Positions 52,669-62,310 are shown, counted from the first letter of the stretch. The stretch is 64,000 nucleotides of DNA from Cupriavidus pauculus (GCF_008801835.1 NZ_VZOW01000024.1:1-64000); one strand, 5' to 3'. Notes: a model not told the origin generated them from the sequence alone. Program-made: numbers and translations.

Positions 52669-53991
52669 ATGAACCACGCATCTACGGGATCGCTGCGTCC
52701 CAATTCGCAGATTTCCGACCGCACGCGCTGGATCCAGCTGGCAGTGGGCGTTATCTGCATGATCGCCACCGCAAATATCCAATATGCCTGGACGTTGTTT
52801 GTTCCGGAAATCCAGGACACTTTTGGCTGGTCGCGGGCGAATATCCAGATCGCCTTTACCATCTTTGTCCTGGTGCAGACCTGGCTAGCGCCGATCGAAG
52901 GATATTTCATCGATAAATTCGGACCGCGCCTGATGGTGGCATTCGGTGCACTTTTCATCGGCGCGGCGTGGGCGATCAATTCGCAGGCAACGTCGCTGAT
53001 GGGTTTCTACGTCGGCGCGGCAGTGGGCGGGCTGGGCGTGGGATCGATCTACGCCACCTGTATCAACAACGCCATCAAGTGGTTTCCAGACCGGCGCGGC
53101 CTGGCAGTGGGGCTGACGGCGGGCGGGTACGGCGCGGGCTCCGCCGCCACCATCCTGCCGATTGCGGCCATGATCGAATCGGCGGGATTCCAGAGCACCT
53201 TCCTGTTCTTCGGCATCCTGCAGGGCACGCTGGCATTCGTTGCGGCTTGGTTCCTGCGCGCGCCGCAAGCTTCGGAGGTCAAAGTCTCGCAGAAGATCGC
53301 CCAGTCCACGCGCGACTACACATTGCGCGAAGCGCTCAGCACCCGGCTGTTCTGGCTGATGCTGGTGATGTTTGTGCTGGTGGTGACCGGCGGCATGATG
53401 GCCGTGGCGCAGCTTGGCGTGATCGCCAAGGATCTGGGCGTCAAGGAATTCCAGGTCGACCTGCACTTCTTCGTCATGGCTGCATTGCCGCTGGCGCTGA
53501 TGCTGGACCGCATCATGAACGGTATCTCGCGGCCGCTATTCGGCTGGATTTCCGACAATATCGGCCGCGAGAAAACCATGGTGATCGCCTTCACGCTGGA
53601 AGGGTTCGGCATCATCGCGCTCGGTTACTTCGGCAGCAATCCGTATGCGTTCCTGATTCTCTCCGGCGTGGTGTTTCTGGCCTGGGGCGAAGTGTATTCG
53701 CTGTTCTCAGCGTTGGCCGGCGATGCCTTCGGCACCAAGCACATCGGCAAGATCTACGGCGTGCTCTATACGGCCAAGGGGATTGGCGCGCTGTTTGTGC
53801 CGATTGGCAATCTGATGATGGAAGCCACCGGCACGTGGTCCACCGTGCTTTATACAGTGGCCACGATGGACCTGATGGCGGCGCTGCTGGCGTTCACGGT
53901 GCTCAGGCCAGTGTTCGCCAGCCACGTGGCCACATCCAGGCGAATGTTCTCGCAGGAGCAGGGCGGGGCGGGAACACAGGTGCCGGCGTAA
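52669..53991 (+). CDS. OFA-family MFS transporter, copy 3
   Basis: The 440-residue, 12-helix protein has the OFA pattern: YAWTLFVPEI in helix 1, INNAIKWFPDRRGLAVGL, RPLFGWISDNIGREK and LYTAKGIGALFVP with the helix-11 Lys. It differs more from copies 1 and 2 than they do from each other (for example YATCINNAIK in place of YGTCVGNALK). It is separated from the catabolic island by the APE and hipBA regions yet has an operator of the same regulon. Substrate is probably oxalate, formate or a related acid. Confidence 0.88.
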   Translation: MNHASTGSLRPNSQISDRTRWIQLAVGVICMIATANIQYAWTLFVPEIQDTFGWSRANIQIAFTIFVLVQTWLAPIEGYFIDKFGPRLMVAFGALFIGAAWAINSQATSLMGFYVGAAVGGLGVGSIYATCINNAIKWFPDRRGLAVGLTAGGYGAGSAATILPIAAMIESAGFQSTFLFFGILQGTLAFVAAWFLRAPQASEVKVSQKIAQSTRDYTLREALSTRLFWLMLVMFVLVVTGGMMAVAQLGVIAKDLGVKEFQVDLHFFVMAALPLALMLDRIMNGISRPLFGWISDNIGREKTMVIAFTLEGFGIIALGYFGSNPYAFLILSGVVFLAWGEVYSLFSALAGDAFGTKHIGKIYGVLYTAKGIGALFVPIGNLMMEATGTWSTVLYTVATMDLMAALLAFTVLRPVFASHVATSRRMFSQEQGGAGTQVPA

Positions 53992-54001
53992 GCCGCGTGT
54001 A

Positions 54002-54022
54002 GGCGGGGCGCCGCACCCCGCC
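54002..54022. terminator. Hairpin between convergent genes
   Basis: GGCGGGG (54002-54008), loop CGCCGCA, CCCCGCC (54016-54022), without a T run; a weak or factor-assisted terminator. Confidence 0.4.
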
Positions 54023-54031
54023 CGGTGACGA

Positions 54032-56059
54032 TCAGGCCGGCGTGCGCTCCGCGACAGCGGCGTCGGCCACGCGCACTGGCGCCTGCGGCATGCCTTGCGC
54101 CTGCGGCGCCCGGGTTTGCTGCGCGGGCTGCGTCCCGTGCATCAGCCGGCGATAGCGCCCCAACGCCCACAGCGGGAAATACGCGGTGTAGCCGTGATAC
54201 TTCAAATGGAAGATGCGCGGAAAGCCCGGGGCGTTGTGGAACGGATGCATCCAGAAGCCATCTTCGCGCTGCGCGTCGATCAGGTACGCGACGCCACGCC
54301 GCACCGATTCCGATTCATGTTCGCCCAGCGCCAACTGGCCCAGTAACGCCCAGGCGGTTTGCTCCGCAAGGCTGCGGCCGTCGTTGGTGCCGGCCAGTTC
54401 GGGATGCAGGTAGCTGTCGTTCGTTTCGCCCCAGCCGCCGTCGGCGTTCTGTTTGCCGCGCAGCCACGCGATTGCGTTGCGCACCATCGGCAGGTTCTTG
54501 TCGACGCCGGCCAGCGCCAGGCCAGCCAGCACGCTCCATGTGCCGTAGATGTAGTTGGTGCCCCAGCGGCCCCACCAGCTGCCATCGCGCTGCTGCGTGT
54601 CGCGCAGATAGGCAATGCATCGCTCGCGCACGGTGGCGTCCTGCGGGCGATTGGTGACGCCCAACGCCAGCAGCACGCGGCCGGACACGTCTTCGGTCGG
54701 CGGATCGAGCAGCGCGCCATGATCCGCGAACGGAATCGCGTTGAGGTAATTGCGGTCGCAGTTGGCATCGAATGCGCCAAAGCCGCCGTTACGCGATTGC
54801 AGGCCGATCGACCAGTCGAGCGCACGGTCGACATGCGGCTTGAAGCGCTGGCTTTGTCCGGTGCGCTTGCCGTGCGCGTGCAGCATCGCCAGCACCACGG
54901 CGGTGTCGTCGACATCGGGGTAATACGGGTTGGCGTACTGGAAAGCCCATCCGCCCGGCCTGGTGGCCGGCGCGGCGTTGTGCTCCCAGTCCCCGGCCAG
55001 GTCCAGCACCTGGCGTTCGGTCAGCCAGTCATAGCCGCGCGCGATGGCCTCGGCGGTGCGCGCGTCGGCCGGCGCCTGTTCCAGCGCCATGAGGCTCCAG
55101 GCGGTATCCCATACGGGCGACAGACACGGTTGGCAATACGACACGCCGTCGTCGCGATGCACGATCAGCTTCTTCAGCGCATCCATGCAATCGCGGCGCA
55201 AGGGATGGTCCTTGGCGTAGCCAAGCAGCACCATCATTTCGTAGGCGTAGACCATCGGCGGGAAGATGCCGCCGAAGCCGTCCTCGCCATTCATCCGTTC
55301 CTCGCTCCACTTCACGGCGCGTTCGATCGCCTTGCGGCGCAGCAGGCGCGGAATCAGCGGCTCGGCATGACGGACCAGCCGGTCGAGCTTCAGGAACAGG
55401 CCCGGCAGGCCGCGCTTGCGCGGGAAGTAGCCGGTTTCCAGTTCCGGCGGCGTGACAAACAGCTCCTGCACGTGAACGCCCAGCGGATTCCTGGCCTGCG
55501 CGCGGATCGAGCACAGCACCAGCAGCGGCACCATGGTCGTGCGCGCCCAGTAGGCCACCTTGTCCATGTGGATCGGCGCCCAGCGTGGAAACAGCACGAA
55601 TTCCACCGGCATGAAAGGCGTGGCGCGCCACGGCACTTCGCCGAAGGTTGCCAGCAGGATGCGTGTGAAGACGTTCGACTTGGCCGCGCCGCCGTGCTGC
55701 AGGATGACATCGCGCGCGCGCTGCATATGCGGCGCATCGGGAGAATCGCCAGCGGCCTTCAGGGCAAAGTACGCCTTGACGCTGCACGACACATCCACCG
55801 CGCCGCCGTGATACAGGTCCCATGCGCCGTGGCCGTCGAGCCGCTGCAGATTGCGCAGATACCTGGCCATGCGCGCTTGCAATGCGGTGTCGATCTCGTC
55901 GACGAAATGCATCATCAGGATGTATTCGGCCGTGATGGTGGCGTCCGATTCAAGCTCGAAGCACCAGTGGCCGTCTGCATGTTGCAGATTCAGCAGCGCG
56001 TCGCGCGCACGGGTCAGGCTGGCATCCAGATCGGATGCCGAAAAATCTTGTGAGGTCAT
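54032..56059 (-). CDS. shc: Squalene-hopene cyclase
   Basis: The 675-residue protein has normal length for the family, the catalytic DVDDTA motif at Asp382-Asp385, and several QW repeats (for example QQRDGSWWGRWG and KQNADGGWGE). It cyclises squalene to hopene at the membrane, the first step to hopanoids. No hpn genes stand next to it. The start MTSQDFSA at 56059 overlaps the stop of the TetR gene by 4 bp, so a repressor and the cyclase form one operon. Confidence 0.95.
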   Translation of the reverse strand: MTSQDFSASDLDASLTRARDALLNLQHADGHWCFELESDATITAEYILMMHFVDEIDTALQARMARYLRNLQRLDGHGAWDLYHGGAVDVSCSVKAYFALKAAGDSPDAPHMQRARDVILQHGGAAKSNVFTRILLATFGEVPWRATPFMPVEFVLFPRWAPIHMDKVAYWARTTMVPLLVLCSIRAQARNPLGVHVQELFVTPPELETGYFPRKRGLPGLFLKLDRLVRHAEPLIPRLLRRKAIERAVKWSEERMNGEDGFGGIFPPMVYAYEMMVLLGYAKDHPLRRDCMDALKKLIVHRDDGVSYCQPCLSPVWDTAWSLMALEQAPADARTAEAIARGYDWLTERQVLDLAGDWEHNAAPATRPGGWAFQYANPYYPDVDDTAVVLAMLHAHGKRTGQSQRFKPHVDRALDWSIGLQSRNGGFGAFDANCDRNYLNAIPFADHGALLDPPTEDVSGRVLLALGVTNRPQDATVRERCIAYLRDTQQRDGSWWGRWGTNYIYGTWSVLAGLALAGVDKNLPMVRNAIAWLRGKQNADGGWGETNDSYLHPELAGTNDGRSLAEQTAWALLGQLALGEHESESVRRGVAYLIDAQREDGFWMHPFHNAPGFPRIFHLKYHGYTAYFPLWALGRYRRLMHGTQPAQQTRAPQAQGMPQAPVRVADAAVAERTPA

Positions 56060-56637
56060 GCGTGTTCGGGGCGGCGATAGGTCATGTGGTCGAGCTGCTG
56101 CAGCAACGCCGCCCGTTGTGCGGAATCGATCGTACGGTGGCCCAGCAGATCGGCCAGCCAGAGGCCGTCGGCGGCCAGCCGGCAAAGTAGCAAGCGCGTG
56201 GCATCGCCGGAATGCGCCACGTCCTGCTGCAGCGATTCGGTTTCCCATTCCTGGTAGGGCGTGCGGAAATCGGGGCGGGCCATCACCAGCATCATTGCGG
56301 CGCGCCACAGCTCACGTTCGCCGCGCTCGACCAGCCCATCGGCCGAGGCGTGCAGATAGGCGCGGGTATTGCGTCCGTGCGGCTCGCCATCGGCTTGCGC
56401 CGCGGCGCTTACCTGGCCCTTGAAGCGATCGAGCACCAGGTTGGAGATGGCTTCCAGCAATTCCTGCTTGCTCGAAAAATGATGCTGCAGCCCGCCTTTG
56501 GACACCCCCGCGCGCGCGGCCACCGCGTTCAGCGTCACCGCACCGATGCCTTCTTCGACAAGCAGTTCGATGGTGGCCGATAACAGGCGGTCGCGAATGA
56601 GTTGCGGTTGTTTGGGGCGGCGGTGGGCTTCACTCAT
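56056..56637 (-). CDS. TetR family regulator upstream of shc
   Basis: The 193-residue protein has the TetR HTH at residues 15-60 (VTLNAVAARAGVSKGGLQHHF) and a C-terminal ligand domain. It is translationally coupled to the cyclase gene. I infer that it controls hopanoid formation or another target in response to a hydrophobic ligand. The start MSEAHRRP at 56637 is preferred to 56655. Confidence 0.87.
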   Translation of the reverse strand: MSEAHRRPKQPQLIRDRLLSATIELLVEEGIGAVTLNAVAARAGVSKGGLQHHFSSKQELLEAISNLVLDRFKGQVSAAAQADGEPHGRNTRAYLHASADGLVERGERELWRAAMMLVMARPDFRTPYQEWETESLQQDVAHSGDATRLLLCRLAADGLWLADLLGHRTIDSAQRAALLQQLDHMTYRRPEHA

Positions 56638-56703
56638 GGCGCCGGAAGATACCATCCGGCCGGATTGTTTGCAAATGCCCCCGGGGTTGCCGCCGGTCCC
56701 GCC

Positions 56704-57009
56704 TTAGCGATCGAGCGGGGCAAAGCGCACGCGTTCGTCTTCAAGACGGCCGTGGAACATTTCCGCGGGACGCGCCCAGCCGCCCACCTGGTGCGGCCAG
56801 ATATGCACGTAGACGGTCAGGACCTCTTCGCTTTCGGAATGCCGCGATTCGAATACGCGCCGGTACAGGCCGCCCTTGTAATGGCGATGCGTGGCCAGTT
56901 GCAGGGCTTCGGCCTCGGTGTTCACCGTGTACTGGGGCAGCTTCGCCTCGGTAAAGGTGCTGACCAGTTCAAACGCCTGGCGAATCGCCTCGATATCGGT
57001 TGGCTGCAT
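56704..57009 (-). CDS. DUF1653 family protein
   Basis: The 101-residue protein has the DUF1653 core: THRHYKGGLYRRVFESRHSE near 40 and TVYVHIWPHQVGGWARP near 65. These small proteins often accompany oxidoreductases; their function is not established. ATG 57009 has AAGGGAG upstream. It lies 17 bp after the cupin gene, probably in one transcript. Confidence 0.82.
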   Translation of the reverse strand: MQPTDIEAIRQAFELVSTFTEAKLPQYTVNTEAEALQLATHRHYKGGLYRRVFESRHSESEEVLTVYVHIWPHQVGGWARPAEMFHGRLEDERVRFAPLDR

Positions 57010-57026
57010 GTGTGCGCTCCCTTGAA

Positions 57027-57368
57027 TCAGTCGACGATAAACAATCGGGCGCCGTTTGCCGTGCGCGACTGGTGCGCCTCGGCGTCGTCGCCCACCTGGT
57101 AGCTCATGCCCGGTTCGAGCACGAAAGTGCGGCCGTCCTCGAGCGTCGTCTCGAGCGTGCCTTCCAGGCAGAACAGCACGTGTCCCTTCTTGCACCAGTG
57201 ATCGGCCAGGTATCCGGCGGAATACTCGACCATGCGCACGCGGATGCGCCGGTCCTCGTCACCGAAGTATCGGGTGCGCCAAAAGGCCACGCCGGTTTCG
57301 CCCTTGTGCTCGGCGCGTTCCACCTGAGCCCAGTCGGTGGTGCCGAAGGCGAATGCGTCCATCTTCAT
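57027..57368 (-). CDS. DHCW-motif cupin protein
   Basis: The 113-residue protein is a single cupin domain with the family motif ADHWCKKGHVLFCLEG near 50-65, where Asp-His-Cys-Trp give the name. The usual cupin metal His set is only partly present. The start has CGGAGCC upstream. It is the first gene of a pair with the DUF1653 gene and divergent from the DyP peroxidase gene. Confidence 0.87.
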   Translation of the reverse strand: MKMDAFAFGTTDWAQVERAEHKGETGVAFWRTRYFGDEDRRIRVRMVEYSAGYLADHWCKKGHVLFCLEGTLETTLEDGRTFVLEPGMSYQVGDDAEAHQSRTANGARLFIVD

Positions 57369-57499
57369 GTTATGGCTCCGTGTCTTTCGGTGTTCGATGT
57401 TTGGGAAAGGACGGCATTCTACCGATACGGCGTACCGTTGCTGGCGGCGCGCAAGCCGCCTACTATTTGGGCGCAACGAAAAGTCCCCGGAGAATAACC

Positions 57500-58477
57500 A
57501 TGACAAAGCCCGATCTTGCCGCCACTGAACCGGTGGAACCCCAGGCGGTATGCAGTCCCGTCACCCGCAGCGCCATTTTCATCGTGGCCACGATCCAGCC
57601 CGGCGATGCCGCCGCAGACGCAGTGCGAAGCTGGTGCGCCGACATCGCGGGGCTGGTGCGTTCGGTGGGGCAGCGCTTTCCCGGGGCAAGCCTGTCGTGC
57701 GTATGTGGATTTGGCGCACAGGCCTGGGACAGGCTGTTCGGCGCGCCGCGCCCGGCAGCGCTGCACGTCTTCCGCGAATTCGGCGCTGGCGAGCGCATGG
57801 CGGTGGGGACGCCCGGCGACATCCTGCTCCATATCCGCGCCGAACAGATGGACCTGTGCTTCGAGCTGGCGATGCAATTGACCAGCCGTCTGGGCAACGC
57901 CGTGTCCGTGGTCGACGAAGTGCACGGCTTTCGCTACTTCGACCTGCGCAGCATGGTGGGCTTTGTCGACGGCACGGAAAACCCGACCGGCCGTCACGCC
58001 GTGCATGCCACCATCGTCGGCGATGAAGACCCCGCGTTTGCCGGCGGCAGTTACGTCATCACGCAGAAATACCTGCACGACATGGATGGCTGGAACGCGC
58101 TGCCGGTGGAAATGCAGGAGCGCATCATCGGCCGCAAGAAGCTGTCGGATATCGAACTCGACGACGACATCAAGCCCACCTCCGCGCACAGTGCGTTGAC
58201 CACCATCGTCAAGGACGGCGAGGAAGTGAAGATCCTGCGCCACAACATGCCGTTCGGCCGCCCGGGCATGGGCGAATTCGGCACGTTCTTTATTGGCTAC
58301 GCGCGTTCGCCGGAGCCCATCGAGCAGATGCTGGAGAACATGTTCGTCGGCCGGCCGCCCGGCAACTACGACCGCCTGCTCGACTACAGCACCGCTGTCA
58401 CCGGATGCCTGTTCTTCGCGCCGCCCGCCGAGATGCTCGAAGAACTGGCCGAGCGGCGGCCACAGCCGGCTCCCTAA
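57500..58477 (+). CDS. DyP-type heme peroxidase (YfeX-like, class B)
   Basis: The 325-residue protein has the GFVDG motif (residues 154-158) with the catalytic Asp and ENPTG behind it, IIGRKKLSDIELDD near 214, and the proximal heme His region SAHSALTT near 235. No Tat or Sec signal is seen, so it is cytoplasmic unless it is packed in an encapsulin, for which no shell gene is nearby. DyP peroxidases oxidise dyes and porphyrinogens using H2O2. ATG 57500 follows CCGGAGAATAA. Confidence 0.93.
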   Translation: MTKPDLAATEPVEPQAVCSPVTRSAIFIVATIQPGDAAADAVRSWCADIAGLVRSVGQRFPGASLSCVCGFGAQAWDRLFGAPRPAALHVFREFGAGERMAVGTPGDILLHIRAEQMDLCFELAMQLTSRLGNAVSVVDEVHGFRYFDLRSMVGFVDGTENPTGRHAVHATIVGDEDPAFAGGSYVITQKYLHDMDGWNALPVEMQERIIGRKKLSDIELDDDIKPTSAHSALTTIVKDGEEVKILRHNMPFGRPGMGEFGTFFIGYARSPEPIEQMLENMFVGRPPGNYDRLLDYSTAVTGCLFFAPPAEMLEELAERRPQPAP

Positions 58478-58499
58478 GCCGGTTGCGCACTGGACAGCA

Positions 58500-59315
58500 T
58501 CAGCGCTGATAGGCGGGCGGATTGAACCCGGCAAAGCGCTGTTGCGTCACCGACTTGAAGGCGGCCGAGCGGTAGGCGTCGCGAATCTCCGCCACGAAAG
58601 GCTTGTTCAGGTCCGCCGTTTTCACGGCTACCAGATTCATGTAGTAGTCGGGGATCGTTTCCAGCGCCAGTGCCGACGTAAGCTTGAGCCCGGACGCCAG
58701 TGCGAAATTGCCGTTGACGAAGGCATAGTCGACATCGTCAAGCGAGCGCGGCAACTGCGCGGCTTCGAGCTGCACGAGCTTCAGCCGGTGCGGGTTGCCG
58801 TCGATATCGCGCTCGGATGCGCGCACAGCATCGGTGCCTGGCTTGAGCGTGACCCAGCCAATCTGCTGCAGGATGGCGATGGCGCGGGCGAGGTTGGTCG
58901 GATCGTTGGGCAGCGATACCGTCGCGCCGGCTTTTACTTCGCCGAGCGTCTTGTGCTTGCGGCTATAGATGCCGATCGGCGCAGTCGGCACCTGCACCAC
59001 TTCGGAAAGTTGCAGCTTGCGGTCCTCCGAGAATTTCTTCAGGTACACCGCGTGTTGGAAGGCGTTGGCGTCGATCGCGCCGTCGGCCAGCGCCAGGTTT
59101 GGCTGCACATAGTCGCTGAACTCGACGATCGTCACCTTGTAGCCGCGCGCTTCCAGAATGGGCTTGATGCCATAGCGAATCTGGTCCGCATAGGGACCCG
59201 CGGTCGCGCCGAAGCGGATCTCCTTCTTGTCCGGATCCGCGGCGCTTGCCGCCTGCGTGACGCTGCATGCCAGCCATAGCGCCACAAGCATCCGAATGCC
59301 TTTGCCCATTTGCAT
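58500..59315 (-). CDS. MetQ/NlpA-family substrate-binding protein
   Basis: The 271-residue protein has an N-terminal signal (MLVALWLACSVTQAASA) and the NlpA/MetQ body: FGATAGPYADQIRYG near 35, EFSDYVQPNLALADG near 65, SLPNDPTNLARAI near 135. MetQ proteins deliver D/L-methionine to MetNI. No metN or metI is adjacent, so it is an orphan here. The lipobox is poor (WLAC), so it may be a soluble periplasmic protein rather than a lipoprotein. The ribosome binding site GGGAGGAATCG supports 59315. Confidence 0.88.
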   Translation of the reverse strand: MQMGKGIRMLVALWLACSVTQAASAADPDKKEIRFGATAGPYADQIRYGIKPILEARGYKVTIVEFSDYVQPNLALADGAIDANAFQHAVYLKKFSEDRKLQLSEVVQVPTAPIGIYSRKHKTLGEVKAGATVSLPNDPTNLARAIAILQQIGWVTLKPGTDAVRASERDIDGNPHRLKLVQLEAAQLPRSLDDVDYAFVNGNFALASGLKLTSALALETIPDYYMNLVAVKTADLNKPFVAEIRDAYRSAAFKSVTQQRFAGFNPPAYQR

Positions 59316-59635
59316 CGATTCCTCCCGTTCCTTTTGTGTTCGATTGCGCCTCAAAGATGCGCGCTTGTGACGCGCGCCAGGCCGGCCCATTGTAGGGACG
59401 GCAACGATGCGAACGAAGCTGCAAATTGTCATGCGCATATGCGGCGCGGGTATATGCGCGGCGCCGCCGGCGGGATCCGGTGAGCCCGCCGCAGAGTCCG
59501 TTCGTTGTGAAAGCGCGCCGACCCCGTAGCAACCCCTAGTTGACGTATATTTTCATGAGCATAAAATCCGTTTCACAGACATGAAAACAGATGCCGGCCG
59601 CCCGGTCAGGCATCGACGTTGGAGACAGCCCACTC

Positions 59636-60046
59636 ATGACCGCATCGCCAGCCGCCGCGCAGCCGGCTTCTTCCTACTTCGTGCGCACTGAAGAGGTGGC
59701 CGGATATCACCCGGCCAATCACGTCGGCACATTGAACCGCCGCATCATCGGCCGCGAAAACGTTGGCGCGACCCAGCTCGAAGTCATCCACGGCACCATC
59801 GAGCGCGGCAAGGGCGCGCTGCCGCATGCGCATCCCGGCATCGAACAGGTCTGCTATGTGCTGGAAGGGCGCGCGCGCGCCGAGGTCAACGGGCAGGCGC
59901 AGGAGTTGGGGCCCGGCGATTGCTGTTTCTTTCCGGCCGACGCCATGCATGTGTTCACGGTGATCAGCGATGAACCGGTCAAGCTGCTGGTGATCTACGC
60001 CCCGCCGTACGAGGAATCGCCGGACCGCGTGATTCGTCCGGACTGA
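59636..60046 (+). CDS. Cupin-domain protein
   Basis: The 136-residue protein has a single cupin with LPHAHPGIEQVCYVLEGRA (motif 1, with His and Glu) near 62-80 and PGDCCFFPADAMHVFT (motif 2) near 95. ATG 59636 follows GGAGACAGCC. It lies 54 bp before a Bug-type binding protein and an acyl-CoA dehydrogenase on the same strand; the three may form a small catabolic operon. The 320-bp gap upstream has a TTGACG box at 59540 and no gene. Confidence 0.87.
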   Translation: MTASPAAAQPASSYFVRTEEVAGYHPANHVGTLNRRIIGRENVGATQLEVIHGTIERGKGALPHAHPGIEQVCYVLEGRARAEVNGQAQELGPGDCCFFPADAMHVFTVISDEPVKLLVIYAPPYEESPDRVIRPD

Positions 60047-60099
60047 CCGTTGCGCCGAGGCTGTCCGCAGCCGCCATAACAATACCGAGGAGACCATTC

Positions 60100-61080
60100 A
60101 TGCCGAATTTCCGCGTGCGGCGCACGCTCGTCGCCGCCATGCTGGCGTTGCCCATGGCCTTGCCGCTGGCCGCCCAGGCGGCCGACAACTATCCCAGCCG
60201 GCCGATACGGCTGGTGGTGCCGTTCGCGGCGGGCAGCGGCACCGATGCGGTTGCGCGCATTACCGCGAAGGAACTGGGCGATGCGCTGGGCCAGAACGTC
60301 GTGGTAGACAACCGTCCCGGCGCCAACGGGGCGATTGCCGCGGAATTGGTGGCGCAGGCCGCGCCGGACGGCTACACGCTGTTCATGACGACCAACACCA
60401 CGCACTCGGCCAATCCATCGTTGATGAAGAAGCTGCCCTATGACCCGATCAAGGATTTCACGCCGGTGGCGCGCATGGGCAACCTGCCGTTCATGCTGGT
60501 CATCAATCCCAAGCTGCCGGTGAAAACCGTTGGCGAACTGATCGCCTATGCCAGGGCGCATCCGGGCATGTCCTATGCCAGCGGCAACAGCACCGGCATC
60601 GTGTCCGGCGCCACGCTGGGCCGGATGGCCAAGATCGATCTGCTGCACGTGCCCTACAAGAGCACGCCGCCGGCCATGACCGACGTGATTGCGGGCCAGG
60701 TGCCGATGATGTTCGTCGACGTGGCCGCCGGCGCGGCCAACGTCAAGGCCGGCAAGATGCGCGCGCTGGCCGTGACCACCGCGCAGCGCAGCCGCCTGCT
60801 GCCCGATCTGCCGCCGATTGCCGACACGCCCGAGCTCAAGGGATTCGACATCACGTCTTGGAACGGCGTATTCGCACCGGCCCGCACGCCGCAGCCGATT
60901 GTCGAGCGGCTCAATCGGGAACTGTCGAAGATCGCGTCAAGCAAGGAAGTCGCGCCGAAATTCGAAGCGCTGGGCTTCGAGGCGTTCGGGCAAACGCCGC
61001 AGCAGTTTGCGGGCTTTGTCGGCAGCGAACTGGTCAAGTGGAACAAGCTGGTCAAGGACGCTGGCATCCAGCCAGAGTGA
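60100..61080 (+). CDS. Bug-family (TctC-like) periplasmic binding protein
   Basis: The 326-residue protein has a signal peptide (LALPMALPLAAQAAD, cleavage near 26) and the Bug/TctC hallmarks: YPSRPIRLVVPFAAGSGTDA, NRPGANGAIAAELVAQAAPDGYT and LLHVPYKSTPPA. These proteins bind organic acids or amides, and are greatly expanded in Bordetella and Cupriavidus. No TctAB membrane genes are adjacent. ATG 60100 follows CGAGGAGACC. Confidence 0.93.
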   Translation: MPNFRVRRTLVAAMLALPMALPLAAQAADNYPSRPIRLVVPFAAGSGTDAVARITAKELGDALGQNVVVDNRPGANGAIAAELVAQAAPDGYTLFMTTNTTHSANPSLMKKLPYDPIKDFTPVARMGNLPFMLVINPKLPVKTVGELIAYARAHPGMSYASGNSTGIVSGATLGRMAKIDLLHVPYKSTPPAMTDVIAGQVPMMFVDVAAGAANVKAGKMRALAVTTAQRSRLLPDLPPIADTPELKGFDITSWNGVFAPARTPQPIVERLNRELSKIASSKEVAPKFEALGFEAFGQTPQQFAGFVGSELVKWNKLVKDAGIQPE

Positions 61081-61137
61081 CCAGCGGAAAAAACGCGGCG
61101 AAGAATATTCGGCGGAAAAAACCAAAGGAATCGTCAG

Positions 61138-62310
61138 ATGAATTTTGAAAGGACGCCCGAGCAGAACGCGATCGTGGACGCCGTCACGCAGCTTTGCGCC
61201 GATTTCGGGCCCGAATACTGGTCCGAACTCGATGGCGCGCACCGCTTTCCCGAAGCGTTCCATCAGGCGATGGCCGGCGCGGGATGGCTGGGCATCGCCA
61301 TGCCGGAACGATTCGGCGGTGCCGGCCTGGGCATCACCGAAGCGGCGCTGATCATGCAGACCGTGTCGGCATCGGGGGCGGGCTTCTCGGGCGCGTCGGC
61401 CATCCACATGAACGTATTCGGGCTGAATCCGGTGGTGGTGTTCGGCACGGAGGCCCAGCAGCAGGCCGCGCTGCCGCCGTTGATCGAAGGGCGGGACAAG
61501 GCGTGCTTCGCGGTGACCGAGCCCGATGCGGGACTCGATACCACGCATCTGAAGACCCAGGCGGTGCGCACCGCCGACGGTAGTGCGTACCGTGTGGACG
61601 GACGCAAGATCTGGATTTCCACGGCGCAGGTGGCCACGCGCATGCTGCTGCTGGCGCGTACCACGCCGCTGGACGCGGTGGCCAAACCGACGCAGGGCCT
61701 GAGCCTGTTCTACACGGCGCTGGACCGCAACCACATCGAGGTGCGCGAAATCGACAAGATGGGACGCGGCGCCGTCGATTCGAACATGCTGTTTATCGAC
61801 GGGCTGATGGTCCCCGCGGCGGATCGCATCGGCGAAGAGGGCAGGGGGTTCGAATACATCCTGCATGGGCTCAATCCCGAGCGCATCCTGATAGCCGCCG
61901 AAGCCGTCGGCTTGGGGCGGGCCGCATTGAACGCCGCCACGCGTTACGCGCGCGAGCGCACGGTGTTTGGCCGCCCGATCGGCCAGAACCAGGGCATCCA
62001 GCATCCGCTTGCGCAGGCATGGATGGCGCTGGAAGCCGCCGACATGATGGTCTGGAAGGCCGCATGGCTGTACGACAATGGCAAGCCCTGTGGCGCGGAG
62101 GCCAATGCGGCCAAGTATCTGGCCGCCGAAGCCGCGCATCAGGCGTGCCAGACCGCAGTGCTGACGCTGGGCGGCATGGGGTATGCGCGCGAGTATCACG
62201 TTGAACGCTATCTGCGCGAATCGTACATTCCACGTATCGCCCCCGTCAGCGCTCAGCTGATCATGTGCCACATCGCCGAGCGCGTGCTGGGCCTGCCGAA
62301 GTCGTATTGA
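61138..62310 (+). CDS. Acyl-CoA dehydrogenase
   Basis: The 390-residue protein has the family order: N-terminal helical domain, FAVTEPDAGLDTT near 120, KIWISTAQ near 155, and the C-terminal part with RTVFGRPIGQNQGIQHPLAQ near 270 and GGMGYAREYHVERYLRE near 345. The usual FAD contacts are present. The catalytic base is not assigned with certainty. It likely oxidises a short-chain or branched acyl-CoA produced from a substrate bound by the upstream Bug protein. Confidence 0.93.
   Translation: MNFERTPEQNAIVDAVTQLCADFGPEYWSELDGAHRFPEAFHQAMAGAGWLGIAMPERFGGAGLGITEAALIMQTVSASGAGFSGASAIHMNVFGLNPVVVFGTEAQQQAALPPLIEGRDKACFAVTEPDAGLDTTHLKTQAVRTADGSAYRVDGRKIWISTAQVATRMLLLARTTPLDAVAKPTQGLSLFYTALDRNHIEVREIDKMGRGAVDSNMLFIDGLMVPAADRIGEEGRGFEYILHGLNPERILIAAEAVGLGRAALNAATRYARERTVFGRPIGQNQGIQHPLAQAWMALEAADMMVWKAAWLYDNGKPCGAEANAAKYLAAEAAHQACQTAVLTLGGMGYAREYHVERYLRESYIPRIAPVSAQLIMCHIAERVLGLPKSY

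Noticed and set aside
52425..52916. 163-codon frame running into OFA transporter 3
   Set aside because: It overlaps the well-supported transporter start in another frame and has no conserved pattern.
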